Shown here: positions 8,274 to 17,077 of the stretch, in pieces
Layout: each line of letters starts with the position of its first letter
Numbering within the stretch: position 1 is the first letter of the stretch
NCBI RefSeq assembly: GCF_040196175.1
Contig: NZ_JBEFNF010000005.1
Span: forward strand, 62,001 to 126,000
Length of the DNA: 64,000 nt
Direction of reading: 5' to 3'
Origin: Halospina sp040196175
GTDB lineage: Bacteria > Pseudomonadota > Gammaproteobacteria > Pseudomonadales > Oleiphilaceae
Position numbers and translations under genes: made by a program
Notes under the pieces: generated by a model
What the model saw: the letters and a program-made list of their open reading frames with translations, nothing else
What the model was told of the DNA's origin: nothing
Database searches by the model: none

Positions 8274-9008
8274 TCAAAAGTCGAACGACTTGGAGTAGGC
8301 GACCTGGATAAGGGTCGAGCGACGGGTTTCGGCGTCGTTTTCCACATCAACCCATGTGCTGGCCGTGAAAGAGAGCTCATCGTTGAACTGGAAAGTGAGG
8401 TCAAGATGAGTGTTGTCCGTATCATCAGTGCTGTTCTGGCCGATGGTGGCGCTGACCGGTCCGTAGCCGTAGCTCAGTGACGTGTAGGTATAGCCGGGAG
8501 CGCCTGCGACGTTATCCCAGTAAGAAAGGGTGGCGCCATAAGCACTGATGCTGGCGTATGCCTCTGAAAAATCAGCAAAACCGTCCTGACTCACTCTTTG
8601 GGTTTCGAATTCCGCGTTACCGCCATCATTTACAATTTGCTCGGCGGTGCGGCTCTGTTTCGGATAGATGTAATTGATCGCACCGATATCAATCGAGATG
8701 TCGTCGGTCACATCGGTCGAGTATCCTGCATACAGGTCATATTCCTGGCCGAGACTGTCATCGCCGCTAGCGGCCCACACCCCGGTGTAAAGGCCCATGC
8801 CGCTGTCTACATCGAGGCTTCCTGAAACGTGCGCGCTGCCGTCGCTCAGGTTGGAACCCCGGAAAAGGTACATGTTGGAGATGCCAGCACTGGCGCTGAG
8901 GCTCGGGTCAAGGCTGGCTGCCGTTACCGGCGCAGTGGCGAGTACAGCGCCAGTGCCCATGAGTCCGGCAGCGATGCAGCTGAAAAGGCGGGTACGTTGA
9001 GTCTGCAT
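8274..9008 (-). CDS. TorF-family putative porin (TIGR02001/Gcw_chp)
   Basis: 244 aa. A signal peptide covers about residues 1-31. The mature protein starts with the family hallmark of an early GISNMYLFRG strand, continues as alternating beta-strands, and ends in Phe (SKSFDF), as outer-membrane beta-barrels do. The substrate is unknown. Relatives often lie near glnK-amtB, which suggests uptake under nitrogen limitation; this is family knowledge and is not shown here. A sigma-54-like site upstream agrees with it. GGAGG precedes the ATG. Confidence 0.85.
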   Translation of the reverse strand: MQTQRTRLFSCIAAGLMGTGAVLATAPVTAASLDPSLSASAGISNMYLFRGSNLSDGSAHVSGSLDVDSGMGLYTGVWAASGDDSLGQEYDLYAGYSTDVTDDISIDIGAINYIYPKQSRTAEQIVNDGGNAEFETQRVSQDGFADFSEAYASISAYGATLSYWDNVAGAPGYTYTSLSYGYGPVSATIGQNSTDDTDNTHLDLTFQFNDELSFTASTWVDVENDAETRRSTLIQVAYSKSFDF

Positions 9009-9069
9009 GATAATAGCCTCCGTTGGCTGTTTTGATTACGTCCGTTGCAGTGCAACTTGCTTTTACGCG

Positions 9070-9085
9070 AGCAGCCGCTGTGCCT
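9070..9085 (-). promoter_or_regulatory. Possible sigma-54 promoter of the TorF-family porin
   Basis: Minus-strand AGGCACAGCGGCTGCT keeps GGCAC at -24 and TGC at -12 with the exact 10-base GG-to-GC spacing. The predicted start near 9059 gives a 50-base leader. A 13-bp palindrome (GTTGCAGTGCAAC, 9044-9056) lies just inside the transcript. I found no convincing NtrC site upstream, only an AT-rich stretch around 9090-9120. Confidence 0.4.
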
Positions 9086-9284
9086 GCTTTTACAAAAACC
9101 ATTAAAATCAACAATTAAAAAGAGATGCGGGCGGTGATTAGGCGGTTGGAGGCACTGTGTGGAGCGTGCGTGGGGGCTGTTTTGGTGCAGCTGCCCTCCC
9201 GTATGCGTCATTGCGGGGCGCTTTTGCGGGTGGTTCGGGGCTGGCATCATGAGTGCCTCTGTTATCGGGACAGGAAGAGGTTGT

Positions 9285-9743
9285 TTGAAAGGGCTTATAC
9301 AGCGCGTTAGCAGTGCCAGCGTCAGTATTGATGGCGATATCGTGGGCGAAATCGGAGCCGGGCTGCTTCTGTTTTTGGGGGTTCAGAAAACGGATGGTGC
9401 GGCCGAACAGAAACGGATGCTGGAACGAGTGCTTGAGTACCGTGTGTTCCCGGATGAACAGGGACGTATGAACCGCAGCCTGCGTGACTGCGGCAGTGAC
9501 CTGCTGGTGGTGCCCCAGTTCACCCTGGCGGCGGATACCAGCAAGGGCAGCCGCCCCTCCTTCTCGGCCGCAGCCCGTCCCGAGCGTGGCGAACACTGGT
9601 TCAACGCCTTTGTTGAGGCAGCCCGTCAGGAGGTGGGGGTGGCTCCGCCCGGAATCGGGCATCTGGCCACGGGCCGTTTCGGCGCAGACATGCAGGTACA
9701 GCTGGTCAATGACGGGCCGGTAACGTTTCTGCTGAGTGTATAG
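9285..9743 (+). CDS. dtd: D-aminoacyl-tRNA deacylase
   Basis: 152 aa from the start chosen. It hydrolyses D-Tyr-tRNA and other D-aminoacyl-tRNAs. Family hallmarks are the N-terminal KGLIQRVSSASV, the SxQ-type motif region around LLVVPQFTLAAD, and the C-terminal NDGPVTF. The frame is open back to about 9159, but family proteins begin at KGLIQRV. TTG 9285, with AGGAAGAGG at 9272-9280, matches that. ATG 9249 is the alternative. In Pseudomonas dtd lies beside pip; here the porin gene separates them. Confidence 0.93.
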   Translation: MKGLIQRVSSASVSIDGDIVGEIGAGLLLFLGVQKTDGAAEQKRMLERVLEYRVFPDEQGRMNRSLRDCGSDLLVVPQFTLAADTSKGSRPSFSAAARPERGEHWFNAFVEAARQEVGVAPPGIGHLATGRFGADMQVQLVNDGPVTFLLSV

Positions 9744-9812
9744 CGGCAGGGTTTCTTTAGCCGTTGGGGGCACAGTGGTATTCTGCCGGCTCTGATAACA
9801 CGAGGGGGTTCC

Positions 9813-10925
9813 ATGAAGCGGAAAGGAATTGTTTTGGCGCTGGCCGTTGTTGCGGCTGGCGGTGTTCAGGCTCAGGACCAGGACCGGAGTGGCGACAGCG
9901 AGCTGACTCTGGCCGAGGTGGATGCGCTGACGCACCGGCTCGACATGATGCCGGAGATCTACGGCCAGCTTGGGCTGGTGATGGAGCACCGGGATACCGA
10001 GAATACAGCAGTGAGCCGTAATCGCGGCACTGCAGGTAGTAAAACCGCCTTCCGCGACAGCAACTCCTGGATCGGCCTGCGCAACCGCACCGAGCTCATG
10101 CCCGGCACCGAAGGCTTCTTCCGCGCTGAATGGACGTCGATTCCCTCTGCGGATGAAGACAGTGACCGCATGTTCGATGAGCATGTTGAGTATGCCTACA
10201 TCGGGCTTGAGGGGGACTTCGGGCGCATCTGGGGTGGTGTGGACGACACGGTCTACGAACAGCAGCTCGATCATGTCGCCAACTTCTTCGAAGGCGAATA
10301 CCGTCACGAAGATGGTATCTATCCCGCTACAGGTGAAAATGCAGAACGCCATTTGTTTGGCCCTTACACCACTGGGCGTGACCGCCTGGTTCAGTACACC
10401 ACCCCATCCTGGGGTGATTTCCGGATGCATGCCGCAGTCCAGCTTAACGAGGATGGAAATCCGGAAGTCGGGAGCGGCAGTGGTGAGGAGAAGGAAAGTC
10501 GCCCCTACCAGGCCGTGCTGAGCTATACCCCGGGCAACTGGGAGTGGGCCCTGGGCATGGATTCCAATGACGGTGGGGGTGACACTGTTCAGGAGATGGA
10601 CAACGAGAATACCTACGGCGGCCGGATGACCTACGAAGGCGAGCGCTGGCACTTCACCGCCCAGTACCAGCACCGCAAGGACATCGCCAGTGTGGCGGCA
10701 CTGCTGACCAGTTACCGCATTGGCCCCAACCGGTTCTCCATTTCCTGGGAACGGGAGCGCGACGAGCTGGAGCCTGAAACAGAAACCACCAACGCCTACA
10801 CAGCTCAGGTCCTGCACGACCTTACTGAGTCCATGGCGGTGTACGTGGAAGGCTATAAAGCCAGTTCGAATGAGCAGACGCCGGACAGATCCGATCTGAT
10901 GGTCGGCGCCCGTTACCGGTTCTGA
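9813..10925 (+). CDS. Gram-negative general porin (porin_4 type)
   Basis: 370 aa, with a signal peptide of about 20 residues ending in VQA, an acidic mature protein with many short amphipathic strands, and a terminal Phe (GARYRF), the outer-membrane assembly signal. Recurrent signatures such as NSWIGLRNRTELMPG and a YAYIGLEGDFG(R)IWGG stretch are typical of trimeric 16-strand porins. Selectivity cannot be read from the sequence. Ribosome site GAGGGGG. It lies immediately before the CYTH gene, with only 2 bases between them. Confidence 0.88.
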   Translation: MKRKGIVLALAVVAAGGVQAQDQDRSGDSELTLAEVDALTHRLDMMPEIYGQLGLVMEHRDTENTAVSRNRGTAGSKTAFRDSNSWIGLRNRTELMPGTEGFFRAEWTSIPSADEDSDRMFDEHVEYAYIGLEGDFGRIWGGVDDTVYEQQLDHVANFFEGEYRHEDGIYPATGENAERHLFGPYTTGRDRLVQYTTPSWGDFRMHAAVQLNEDGNPEVGSGSGEEKESRPYQAVLSYTPGNWEWALGMDSNDGGGDTVQEMDNENTYGGRMTYEGERWHFTAQYQHRKDIASVAALLTSYRIGPNRFSISWERERDELEPETETTNAYTAQVLHDLTESMAVYVEGYKASSNEQTPDRSDLMVGARYRF

Positions 10926-10927
10926 GC

Positions 10928-11803
10928 ATGAGCGAGACCGAGCTCAAACTCAGCATGACCCCGGCCAACCTTGACCGGGCGGGGGGCTGGCTGGAAACCA
11001 GGGGCGCCGAGGAGCAGGGCGAGCCCCTGACGCTCCTTAACCGCTATTACGACACGCTTGATGGCGCGCTGAACGCCGAGCGGGTGGCCCTGCGTGTGCG
11101 GGCCACCGGCAGTGGTTACATCCAGACGCTCAAGACCCGCGGTCATCTGCAGGGGGCGGCGCTGGCCCGTAAAGAGTGGGAGTGGCCCAGGCCGGAAGCC
11201 TCGCTCGACCTGACATTGCTGGCGGATACGCCCTTGGCGGATCATCCGGCGCTGGCCCATCTTGCTCCGGTTTTCGATACGGATTTCCAGCGCCGCGTGA
11301 TGATGCTTGACTGGACAGAGCAGGGCGCCTGGGCGCGGATCGAATGCGCTCTCGACAATGGCGTCATCCGCGCCGGCGAACGGGAACAGCCGCTCTGTGA
11401 GCTGGAGCTGGAGCTGAAGGATGGTGATGCCGCGGTGCTGTCAAAGGTTGCAACAGCGTTGAGCGCCAGTGTGCCGGCTCTGCTCAACAACATCAGCAAG
11501 GCCGAGCAGGGCTATCACCTCGCGGGTGTTGGCCCGTCCGGACAGATTGATGCTGATGCTACGCCGCAGGCCTGGCTGGATGCGCTATGCAGCCTGTGGC
11601 TGCAGGATGCCCCCGCCGGCTGGGAGCCGTTTCTGACGGTGCACCGGCAACTGGCGCAGCAGGCGAGGACGGCTGGCGCCGGCAAGACCTATGATGAAGT
11701 TACCGCCAGCCTGGAGTCGGCAGCGCAGCAGGGCCTATCCCCCCGGGAGTCGCTCACAGCTATGCGCGGGCTGGCAGCGCTGCAACTGGCATTGCTGGTC
11801 TAA
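10928..11803 (+). CDS. CYTH-domain inorganic triphosphatase, YgiF-like
   Basis: 291 aa. The CYTH signature ExExK is at residues 3-7 (ETELK), followed by Arg/Lys/Glu-bearing strands (RYYDT, ALRVRATG, KTRG, RKEWEW) of the tunnel-fold phosphatase. E. coli YgiF is about 430 aa with a C-terminal CHAD domain; here only about 90 residues follow the CYTH part, so a full CHAD domain is missing. Position directly before glnE is the same as ygiF-glnE in E. coli. Tripolyphosphate hydrolysis is inferred from the family. Confidence 0.88.
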   Translation: MSETELKLSMTPANLDRAGGWLETRGAEEQGEPLTLLNRYYDTLDGALNAERVALRVRATGSGYIQTLKTRGHLQGAALARKEWEWPRPEASLDLTLLADTPLADHPALAHLAPVFDTDFQRRVMMLDWTEQGAWARIECALDNGVIRAGEREQPLCELELELKDGDAAVLSKVATALSASVPALLNNISKAEQGYHLAGVGPSGQIDADATPQAWLDALCSLWLQDAPAGWEPFLTVHRQLAQQARTAGAGKTYDEVTASLESAAQQGLSPRESLTAMRGLAALQLALLV

Positions 11804-11845
11804 CGACGCCGGACACAAACGCACACTGACACTAAGGCAACAGCC

Positions 11846-14755
11846 ATGATGGACCCGCTGCGGGATGAGGAGCTGGCACCACTGCCCGCCGCTCTTCAGG
11901 AGAAGGCCGCCGAAAGCTGGCGCAGTCTCATGGATGTAGAGGATCCTGCGCTCCTTGCCCGATTCGAAACTTACCGGGCCGGTATTATCCAGGCCATTGC
12001 CCGCAGTGACTTCCTCTTCGAACAGTTGCGCCGCCACGCTGAGGTGCTGGAGCCGGCCTTTGAGACAGATGAGCTGGAGCGGCCATGGTGCCCGGGTGAG
12101 ATCCGCGAGGACTGGGATGCCCAGCAACCCCATATTCAGGTCGAAGCAGAGCTCCAGAAGGCGCTGCGAACTTTCAGGCGGCGTTGGATGTTCCGCATCG
12201 TCTGGCGGGATCTGTTGGGGCAGGCGGATCTCGAGGAAACCATGGGGGCCATGACCGAACTAGGCGATGCCTGCATTGATGGTGCGGTTACCTGGCTCTA
12301 TGCCGAGTCCTGCCGCGAGTGGGGTACCCCCATGGGCACTGACCCGGTAACCGGTGAGCATACGGCCCAACCTATGCTGGTCATCGGTATGGGCAAGCTG
12401 GGCGCGGGGGAGCTCAACCTATCTTCAGATATTGACCTGATCTTCGCCTTCCCTGCCAGTGGTGAAACCGAAGGGGCCCGGCGCAGCATCGACAATCAGG
12501 TCTTTTTTGGCCGCTTGGGTCAGAAAGTGATCCGTGCGTTGGATCAGACCACCGCGGACGGTTTCGTCTTCCGCGTTGATATGCGGCTGCGGCCGAATGG
12601 CCAGAGCGGGCCTCTGGCCATGAGCTTTGGCGCTCTGGAGACCTATTATCAGAACCAGGGGCGGGAGTGGGAACGCTATGCGCTGATCAAAGCGCGCGTC
12701 GTAAGCGGTCCCAATGAGCATGCCCGCCATCTCCAGCAACTTCTGCATCCTTTCATTTACCGGCGTTACATCGATTTTTCGGCTTTCGAGTCGCTTCGGG
12801 AGATGAAAAAGCTCATCCAACGCGAAGTGCGTCGGCGCTCGCTGGAGAACAACATCAAGCTGGGCGCCGGCGGTATTCGTGAGATTGAGTTTGTGGTCCA
12901 GGCGTTCCAGCTCATTCGCGGTGGCCGCGAGCCGGTACTCCAGGAGCGTCGCCTTAGGGAAGTCCTGTCCGCACTGGGCTCCATGGAGCTGTTGCCCGAG
13001 GAGGTGGTTGCGGACCTGGACCGGGCTTATGTATTTCTGCGGGATATCGAACATGCACTTCAGGGCATAGCGGACCAGCAGACCCAGACGTTGCCTTCGG
13101 ACGAGGTGGGTCGTACCCGCGTTGCTCTGATCCTGGGGTACTCCGATTGGGCCCGTCTCGCCGACGATCTTCGGGCGCACCGGGACCGGGTCAACGCGCA
13201 TTTTGCGGACATTATCGCGCTGGCAGAGGATGACGATGACCAGGAAGATGGCCATGACCGCTGGGAGGATCTGTGGGCCGGCACACTCGACGAGGAGGCC
13301 GGAGTCAATTGGCTGGACAGGGCCGGGTTCGAATCCGCCTCGCAATCCCTGGGGCATCTCAATACGCTGCGGACAAGTCGGGCCGTCACCACACTCCAGA
13401 GTGAAGGGCGTCGCCGCCTGGATCGCTTCCTGCCGCGCCTGCTGGCCAATCTGGCCGAGGAGTACGCGCCCTCTGCAACCCTTGAACGGGTACTGCCGCT
13501 GGTAGAGGCGGTGCTGCGCCGCAGCGCTTATCTGCTGCTGCTGACGGAGAATCCCAGCGCACTGCGTGAGCTTGTGCGCCTGTGTGCGGCCAGCCCCTGG
13601 GTTGCGGATCAGCTCGCGGAGACGCCGCTGCTGCTGGATGAGCTCCTCAACGCCGAGAGCCTCTACACACCGCCGGATCGGGACCAGCTTCAAGCGGATC
13701 TGAACCAGCAGATGCTGCGCATTCCGCTTGATGATCTGGAAGAACAGATGGAAGCGCTACGTCACTTCAGGAAAGCCCATGTTCTGCGGGTGGCCGCTTC
13801 CGAGATCCGCGGCACCCTGCCGCTGATGAAGGTCAGCGACTACCTCACCTGGATCGCGGAGGCGGTTCTGGAGCATGTGGTGACACTGGCCTGGCACCAC
13901 CTGACTCAGCGGTATGGCACACCAATGGATGACCAGGGTCAGCCCGTTGAGATGGATTTCGCCATCATCGGCTACGGTAAATTCGGCGGTATCGAGTTGG
14001 GCTACACCTCGGATCTGGACCTGGTGTTTGTCCATGACAGTGATCCACAGAACACCACCGATGGTGACAAGCCCATCGACAATGCGGTGTTCTATGCCCG
14101 CCTGGGGCAGCGGGTGGTACACATCCTCCAGGCGCAGACGCCGTCCGGTCAGCTTTACGAGGTGGATATGCGCCTGCGGCCTTCCGGTAATTCAGGGCTT
14201 CTGGTGTCCACCCTCGGGGCTTTCCAGAGCTACCAGGAGCGTGACGCCTGGACCTGGGAACATCAAGCTCTGGTCCGTGCCCGGTGGGTGGCAGGCAGCC
14301 AGGCTTCCGGGGAGCGGTTCGCGCGGATCCGTAATGGCATTCTGCAGCGCGAGCGTGACCCGGAGACGCTCAGGGAAGAAGTGGTGGTGATGCGCCAGCG
14401 TATGCGGGATGCCCATGCCTCCACCGACCCTGGCATATTCCATATCAAGCAGGATCCGGGCGGAATTATCGACATCGAGTTCATGGTCCAGTACCTGATC
14501 CTGGCCTGGGCACACCAGTACCCCGCCATTACCCGTCAGCCGGACAACATCCGCCAGATGGAGTCACTGGGAGAAGCAGGATTGCTGGATACCGTCATGG
14601 CCGAACGCCTGCGGGATATCTTCATTGCTATGCGCTCCACGGTACACCGCCGTGCCCTTCAGCGCCTGAACAGTGAGGTGCCCGTGGATGAGTTCGAGGC
14701 CGAGAGGCGTTATGTTCTGGAATGCTGGCAGCACCTGATGCACCCCCCGATTTAA
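11846..14755 (+). CDS. glnE: Glutamine synthetase adenylyltransferase/deadenylase
   Basis: 969 aa, full length. It attaches AMP to, and removes it from, GS Tyr397 in response to PII and glutamine. Two nucleotidyltransferase domains are visible: the N-terminal deadenylase with GMGKLGAGELN...SDIDLIF (about residues 180-200) and the C-terminal adenylylase with GYGKFGGIELGYTSDLDLVF (about 710-730). Each is followed by its helical bundle. Its target GlnA is encoded 7 kb upstream on the other strand. Confidence 0.97.
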   Translation: MMDPLRDEELAPLPAALQEKAAESWRSLMDVEDPALLARFETYRAGIIQAIARSDFLFEQLRRHAEVLEPAFETDELERPWCPGEIREDWDAQQPHIQVEAELQKALRTFRRRWMFRIVWRDLLGQADLEETMGAMTELGDACIDGAVTWLYAESCREWGTPMGTDPVTGEHTAQPMLVIGMGKLGAGELNLSSDIDLIFAFPASGETEGARRSIDNQVFFGRLGQKVIRALDQTTADGFVFRVDMRLRPNGQSGPLAMSFGALETYYQNQGREWERYALIKARVVSGPNEHARHLQQLLHPFIYRRYIDFSAFESLREMKKLIQREVRRRSLENNIKLGAGGIREIEFVVQAFQLIRGGREPVLQERRLREVLSALGSMELLPEEVVADLDRAYVFLRDIEHALQGIADQQTQTLPSDEVGRTRVALILGYSDWARLADDLRAHRDRVNAHFADIIALAEDDDDQEDGHDRWEDLWAGTLDEEAGVNWLDRAGFESASQSLGHLNTLRTSRAVTTLQSEGRRRLDRFLPRLLANLAEEYAPSATLERVLPLVEAVLRRSAYLLLLTENPSALRELVRLCAASPWVADQLAETPLLLDELLNAESLYTPPDRDQLQADLNQQMLRIPLDDLEEQMEALRHFRKAHVLRVAASEIRGTLPLMKVSDYLTWIAEAVLEHVVTLAWHHLTQRYGTPMDDQGQPVEMDFAIIGYGKFGGIELGYTSDLDLVFVHDSDPQNTTDGDKPIDNAVFYARLGQRVVHILQAQTPSGQLYEVDMRLRPSGNSGLLVSTLGAFQSYQERDAWTWEHQALVRARWVAGSQASGERFARIRNGILQRERDPETLREEVVVMRQRMRDAHASTDPGIFHIKQDPGGIIDIEFMVQYLILAWAHQYPAITRQPDNIRQMESLGEAGLLDTVMAERLRDIFIAMRSTVHRRALQRLNSEVPVDEFEAERRYVLECWQHLMHPPI

Positions 14756-14806
14756 GGGATTGTAGTGTAAGCGCGCCAGCGCGGTTCTCAATAAGGGCCA
14801 GTTTCC

Positions 14807-14815
14807 TGCTAGAAT
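14807..14815 (+). promoter_or_regulatory. Extended -10 promoter for ilvE
   Basis: TGCTAGAAT is an extended -10 element (TGn plus TAGAAT, 5 of 6 matches to TATAAT) 51 bases before the ilvE start, in the 110-base gap after glnE. No clear -35 is seen, which extended -10 promoters tolerate. Confidence 0.45.
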
Positions 14816-14865
14816 CCGGTGTTTGATGCTCTCGCCGAAAACACAGACAAGAGGAGTTGGCGGCA

Positions 14866-15789
14866 ATGTCGATGGCGGATCGTGACGGTCTTATCTGGCT
14901 CGACGGGGAACTCGTGCCCTGGCGCGATGCCAAAGTGCACGTACTGACCCACACCCTGCACTACGGCATGGGCTGCTTCGAAGGGGTGCGCGCCTACAGC
15001 ACTGGCGAAGGCCCGGCAATCTTCCGTCTTCAGGATCATACTCGGCGGCTGTTCAACTCCGCGCATATCCTGAACATGAAGATGCCTTACGAGCAGGAGA
15101 CCCTCAATCATGCTCAGCGCCTGGTGGTGCGCGAGAATGGGCTGGCCTCCGCCTACATCCGCCCAATGGCGTTTCTCGGCTCTGAGGGTATGGGCCTGCG
15201 CGCAGACAACCTCAATGTACATGTCATGATCGCCGCCTGGGAATGGCCCTCCTACATGGCGCCGGAAGCACGTGAGCAGGGCATCCGTATCCGTACCTCC
15301 TCCTACACGCGCCATCACGTGAACATCACCATGTGTAAAGCCAAGGCCAATGGCAACTACATCAACTCCATGCTGGCGCTCAATGAAGCGATGGAGTGTG
15401 GGTATGATGAAGCCCTGCTGCTGGATAACGAAGGCTATGTCGCTGAAGGCAGTGGCGAGAACCTGTTCATTATCAGCAATGGCGAGCTTCACACGCCGGA
15501 GCTCACGTCCTGCCTGGATGGCATCACGCGCCGAAGCATCCTCGCGTTTGCCAGAGAGCTGGATATTCCGGTCCGGGAACGGCGGATTACGCGCGATGAG
15601 ATCTACATTGCGGACGAAGCCTTCTTCACGGGCACAGCTGCGGAAGTACTGCCAATCCGTGAACTGGATAATCGAACCATCGGCAAGGGCAGTCGCGGGC
15701 CCATCACCGGGCAGCTCCAGCAGATGTTCTTCGATGCCGTTGAAGGGCGCCGGGAGCAGAATAGGGATTGGCTGACCATCGCGACCTGA
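14866..15789 (+). CDS. ilvE: Branched-chain amino acid aminotransferase
   Basis: 307 aa. A PLP-dependent fold-IV transaminase for the last step of Val, Leu and Ile synthesis. The catalytic Lys lies in KAKANGNYIN, and the phosphate-binding region is GSGENLF and GTAAEVLPI. THTLHYGMGCFEG near the N-terminus is characteristic. ATG 14866 is chosen because GAGGAG (14851-14856) lies 9 bases upstream; an in-frame TTG at 14857 is too close to that site. In Pseudomonas ilvE also follows glnE. Confidence 0.95.
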   Translation: MSMADRDGLIWLDGELVPWRDAKVHVLTHTLHYGMGCFEGVRAYSTGEGPAIFRLQDHTRRLFNSAHILNMKMPYEQETLNHAQRLVVRENGLASAYIRPMAFLGSEGMGLRADNLNVHVMIAAWEWPSYMAPEAREQGIRIRTSSYTRHHVNITMCKAKANGNYINSMLALNEAMECGYDEALLLDNEGYVAEGSGENLFIISNGELHTPELTSCLDGITRRSILAFARELDIPVRERRITRDEIYIADEAFFTGTAAEVLPIRELDNRTIGKGSRGPITGQLQQMFFDAVEGRREQNRDWLTIAT

Positions 15790-15808
15790 GTCAGGGACCG
15801 TTCTGTTA

Positions 15809-17077
15809 ATGGCCCGTTGGCTCTACTCGCTGCTGCTGACACTCCTGCTGCCGGGTGTTCTTGCGTTTCTGTGGTACCGGGGACTGTGGGACAGCCGGTA
15901 TCGCGAAGGCTGGCTGGAACGCTTGGGGCACGGGCCGCTTGCGGAAAATTCCGGCACTTTGTGGGTGCATGCGGCCTCTGTTGGCGAGGTCATTGCCGCA
16001 GCACCCATGATTCGGCTGCTACGCCAGAAAATGCCGGAGCGCCCGATTCTGGTCACTACCATGACCCCCACGGGGGCCGAGCGGGTGCGCGCGGCTTTCG
16101 GCGATACCGTGGCGCATGCCTATATCCCTCTGGATCTGCCCTGGCTGGTGAGCCGCTTTCTCCGGCGCCTGAAGCCCGCGGCGCTGGTGATTATGGAAAC
16201 CGAGGTCTGGCCCAATCTGGTGCAGGCGTGCACTCGTCGTGGTATTTCGGTGATCCTCGCCAATGCTCGTCTTTCAGATAAATCCGCAACGGGGTATGCC
16301 CGCATCGCCCCATTGACGCTGCCAGCCTTCCGAAGCCTTGACTGGATTGCCGCGCAGTCGGATGCTGATGCCCAGCGCTTTCGGGCGATGGGGGTGCGCT
16401 CGGAGCAACTCTCGGTGACGGGGTCCATCAAGTATGATCTGAGCATTCCGGAGGCTGTGCACAACGAGGCGATGGCGTTGAGACGTTCGTTCAGCGGCCG
16501 GCAGCCGGTCTGGATCGCCGCCAGTACCCATGAGGGCGAGGATGAAGCAGTGCTTGATGCCCACCGCCCGCTTATGGCGCGTCATCCTGAAGCGCTGCTG
16601 GTGCTGGTGCCGCGCCACCCTGAGCGTTTTGACGTGGTTGCCCGGTTGATTGAGGAAAAAGGCCTCAACATGGCCCGTCGTGCGGCTGGTGATGAGCTTG
16701 AGGAAGCCCAGGTCTACCTCGCGGACACCATGGGGGAGCTTTTGATGCTTTTCGGCTGTGCGGATGCGGCCTTCATCGGCGGCTCGCTCATTGAGCGGGG
16801 TGGCCATAATCCTCTGGAGGCGGCCGCCTGGTCGCTACCGGTTCTGACAGGCCCGCATGTTTTCAACTTTGCCAGCGTTTTCGAAATCCTGGAGGATGCG
16901 GCGGCGGTTCACTTCGTGGAGAACGCTGACGCACTTGCCGGGGCGCTGGCCACGTTGCTGGCGGATGGCTCAACGCGGGAAGATCAGGGCCAGCGTGCCC
17001 GGGCCGTTGTGGATGCCAACCAGGGCGCGGTGGCACGCTTGGTTGAGGGGATCCGGCTCCGGCTTGCGCGTTACTGA
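15809..17077 (+). CDS. waaA: 3-deoxy-D-manno-octulosonic acid (Kdo) transferase
   Basis: 422 aa, GT30 family. It adds Kdo to lipid IVA at the inner membrane. An N-terminal membrane anchor covers about 4-22, followed by WVHAASVGEV with the catalytic Glu of the family. The C-terminal donor site is IGGSLIERGGHNPLEAA...GPHVFNF. The stop overlaps the convergent tolC stop (tolC ends at 17071), so no terminator separates the two genes. Confidence 0.96.
   Translation: MARWLYSLLLTLLLPGVLAFLWYRGLWDSRYREGWLERLGHGPLAENSGTLWVHAASVGEVIAAAPMIRLLRQKMPERPILVTTMTPTGAERVRAAFGDTVAHAYIPLDLPWLVSRFLRRLKPAALVIMETEVWPNLVQACTRRGISVILANARLSDKSATGYARIAPLTLPAFRSLDWIAAQSDADAQRFRAMGVRSEQLSVTGSIKYDLSIPEAVHNEAMALRRSFSGRQPVWIAASTHEGEDEAVLDAHRPLMARHPEALLVLVPRHPERFDVVARLIEEKGLNMARRAAGDELEEAQVYLADTMGELLMLFGCADAAFIGGSLIERGGHNPLEAAAWSLPVLTGPHVFNFASVFEILEDAAAVHFVENADALAGALATLLADGSTREDQGQRARAVVDANQGAVARLVEGIRLRLARY

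Noticed and set aside
9151..9190. NtrC enhancer for the TorF-family porin
   Set aside because: Only isolated half-sites (GGCACT, GGTGCA) are present, without the 5-base spaced partner.
9138..10817. Long open frame of 559 codons on the minus strand
   Set aside because: It runs antisense to dtd and the porin gene, both with family motifs and ribosome sites. Its own translation shows no recognisable domain; GC-rich codon use keeps such antisense frames open.
12425..13693. Open frame of 422 codons antisense to glnE
   Set aside because: glnE is full length with both catalytic domains; the opposite frame has no start site or domain.
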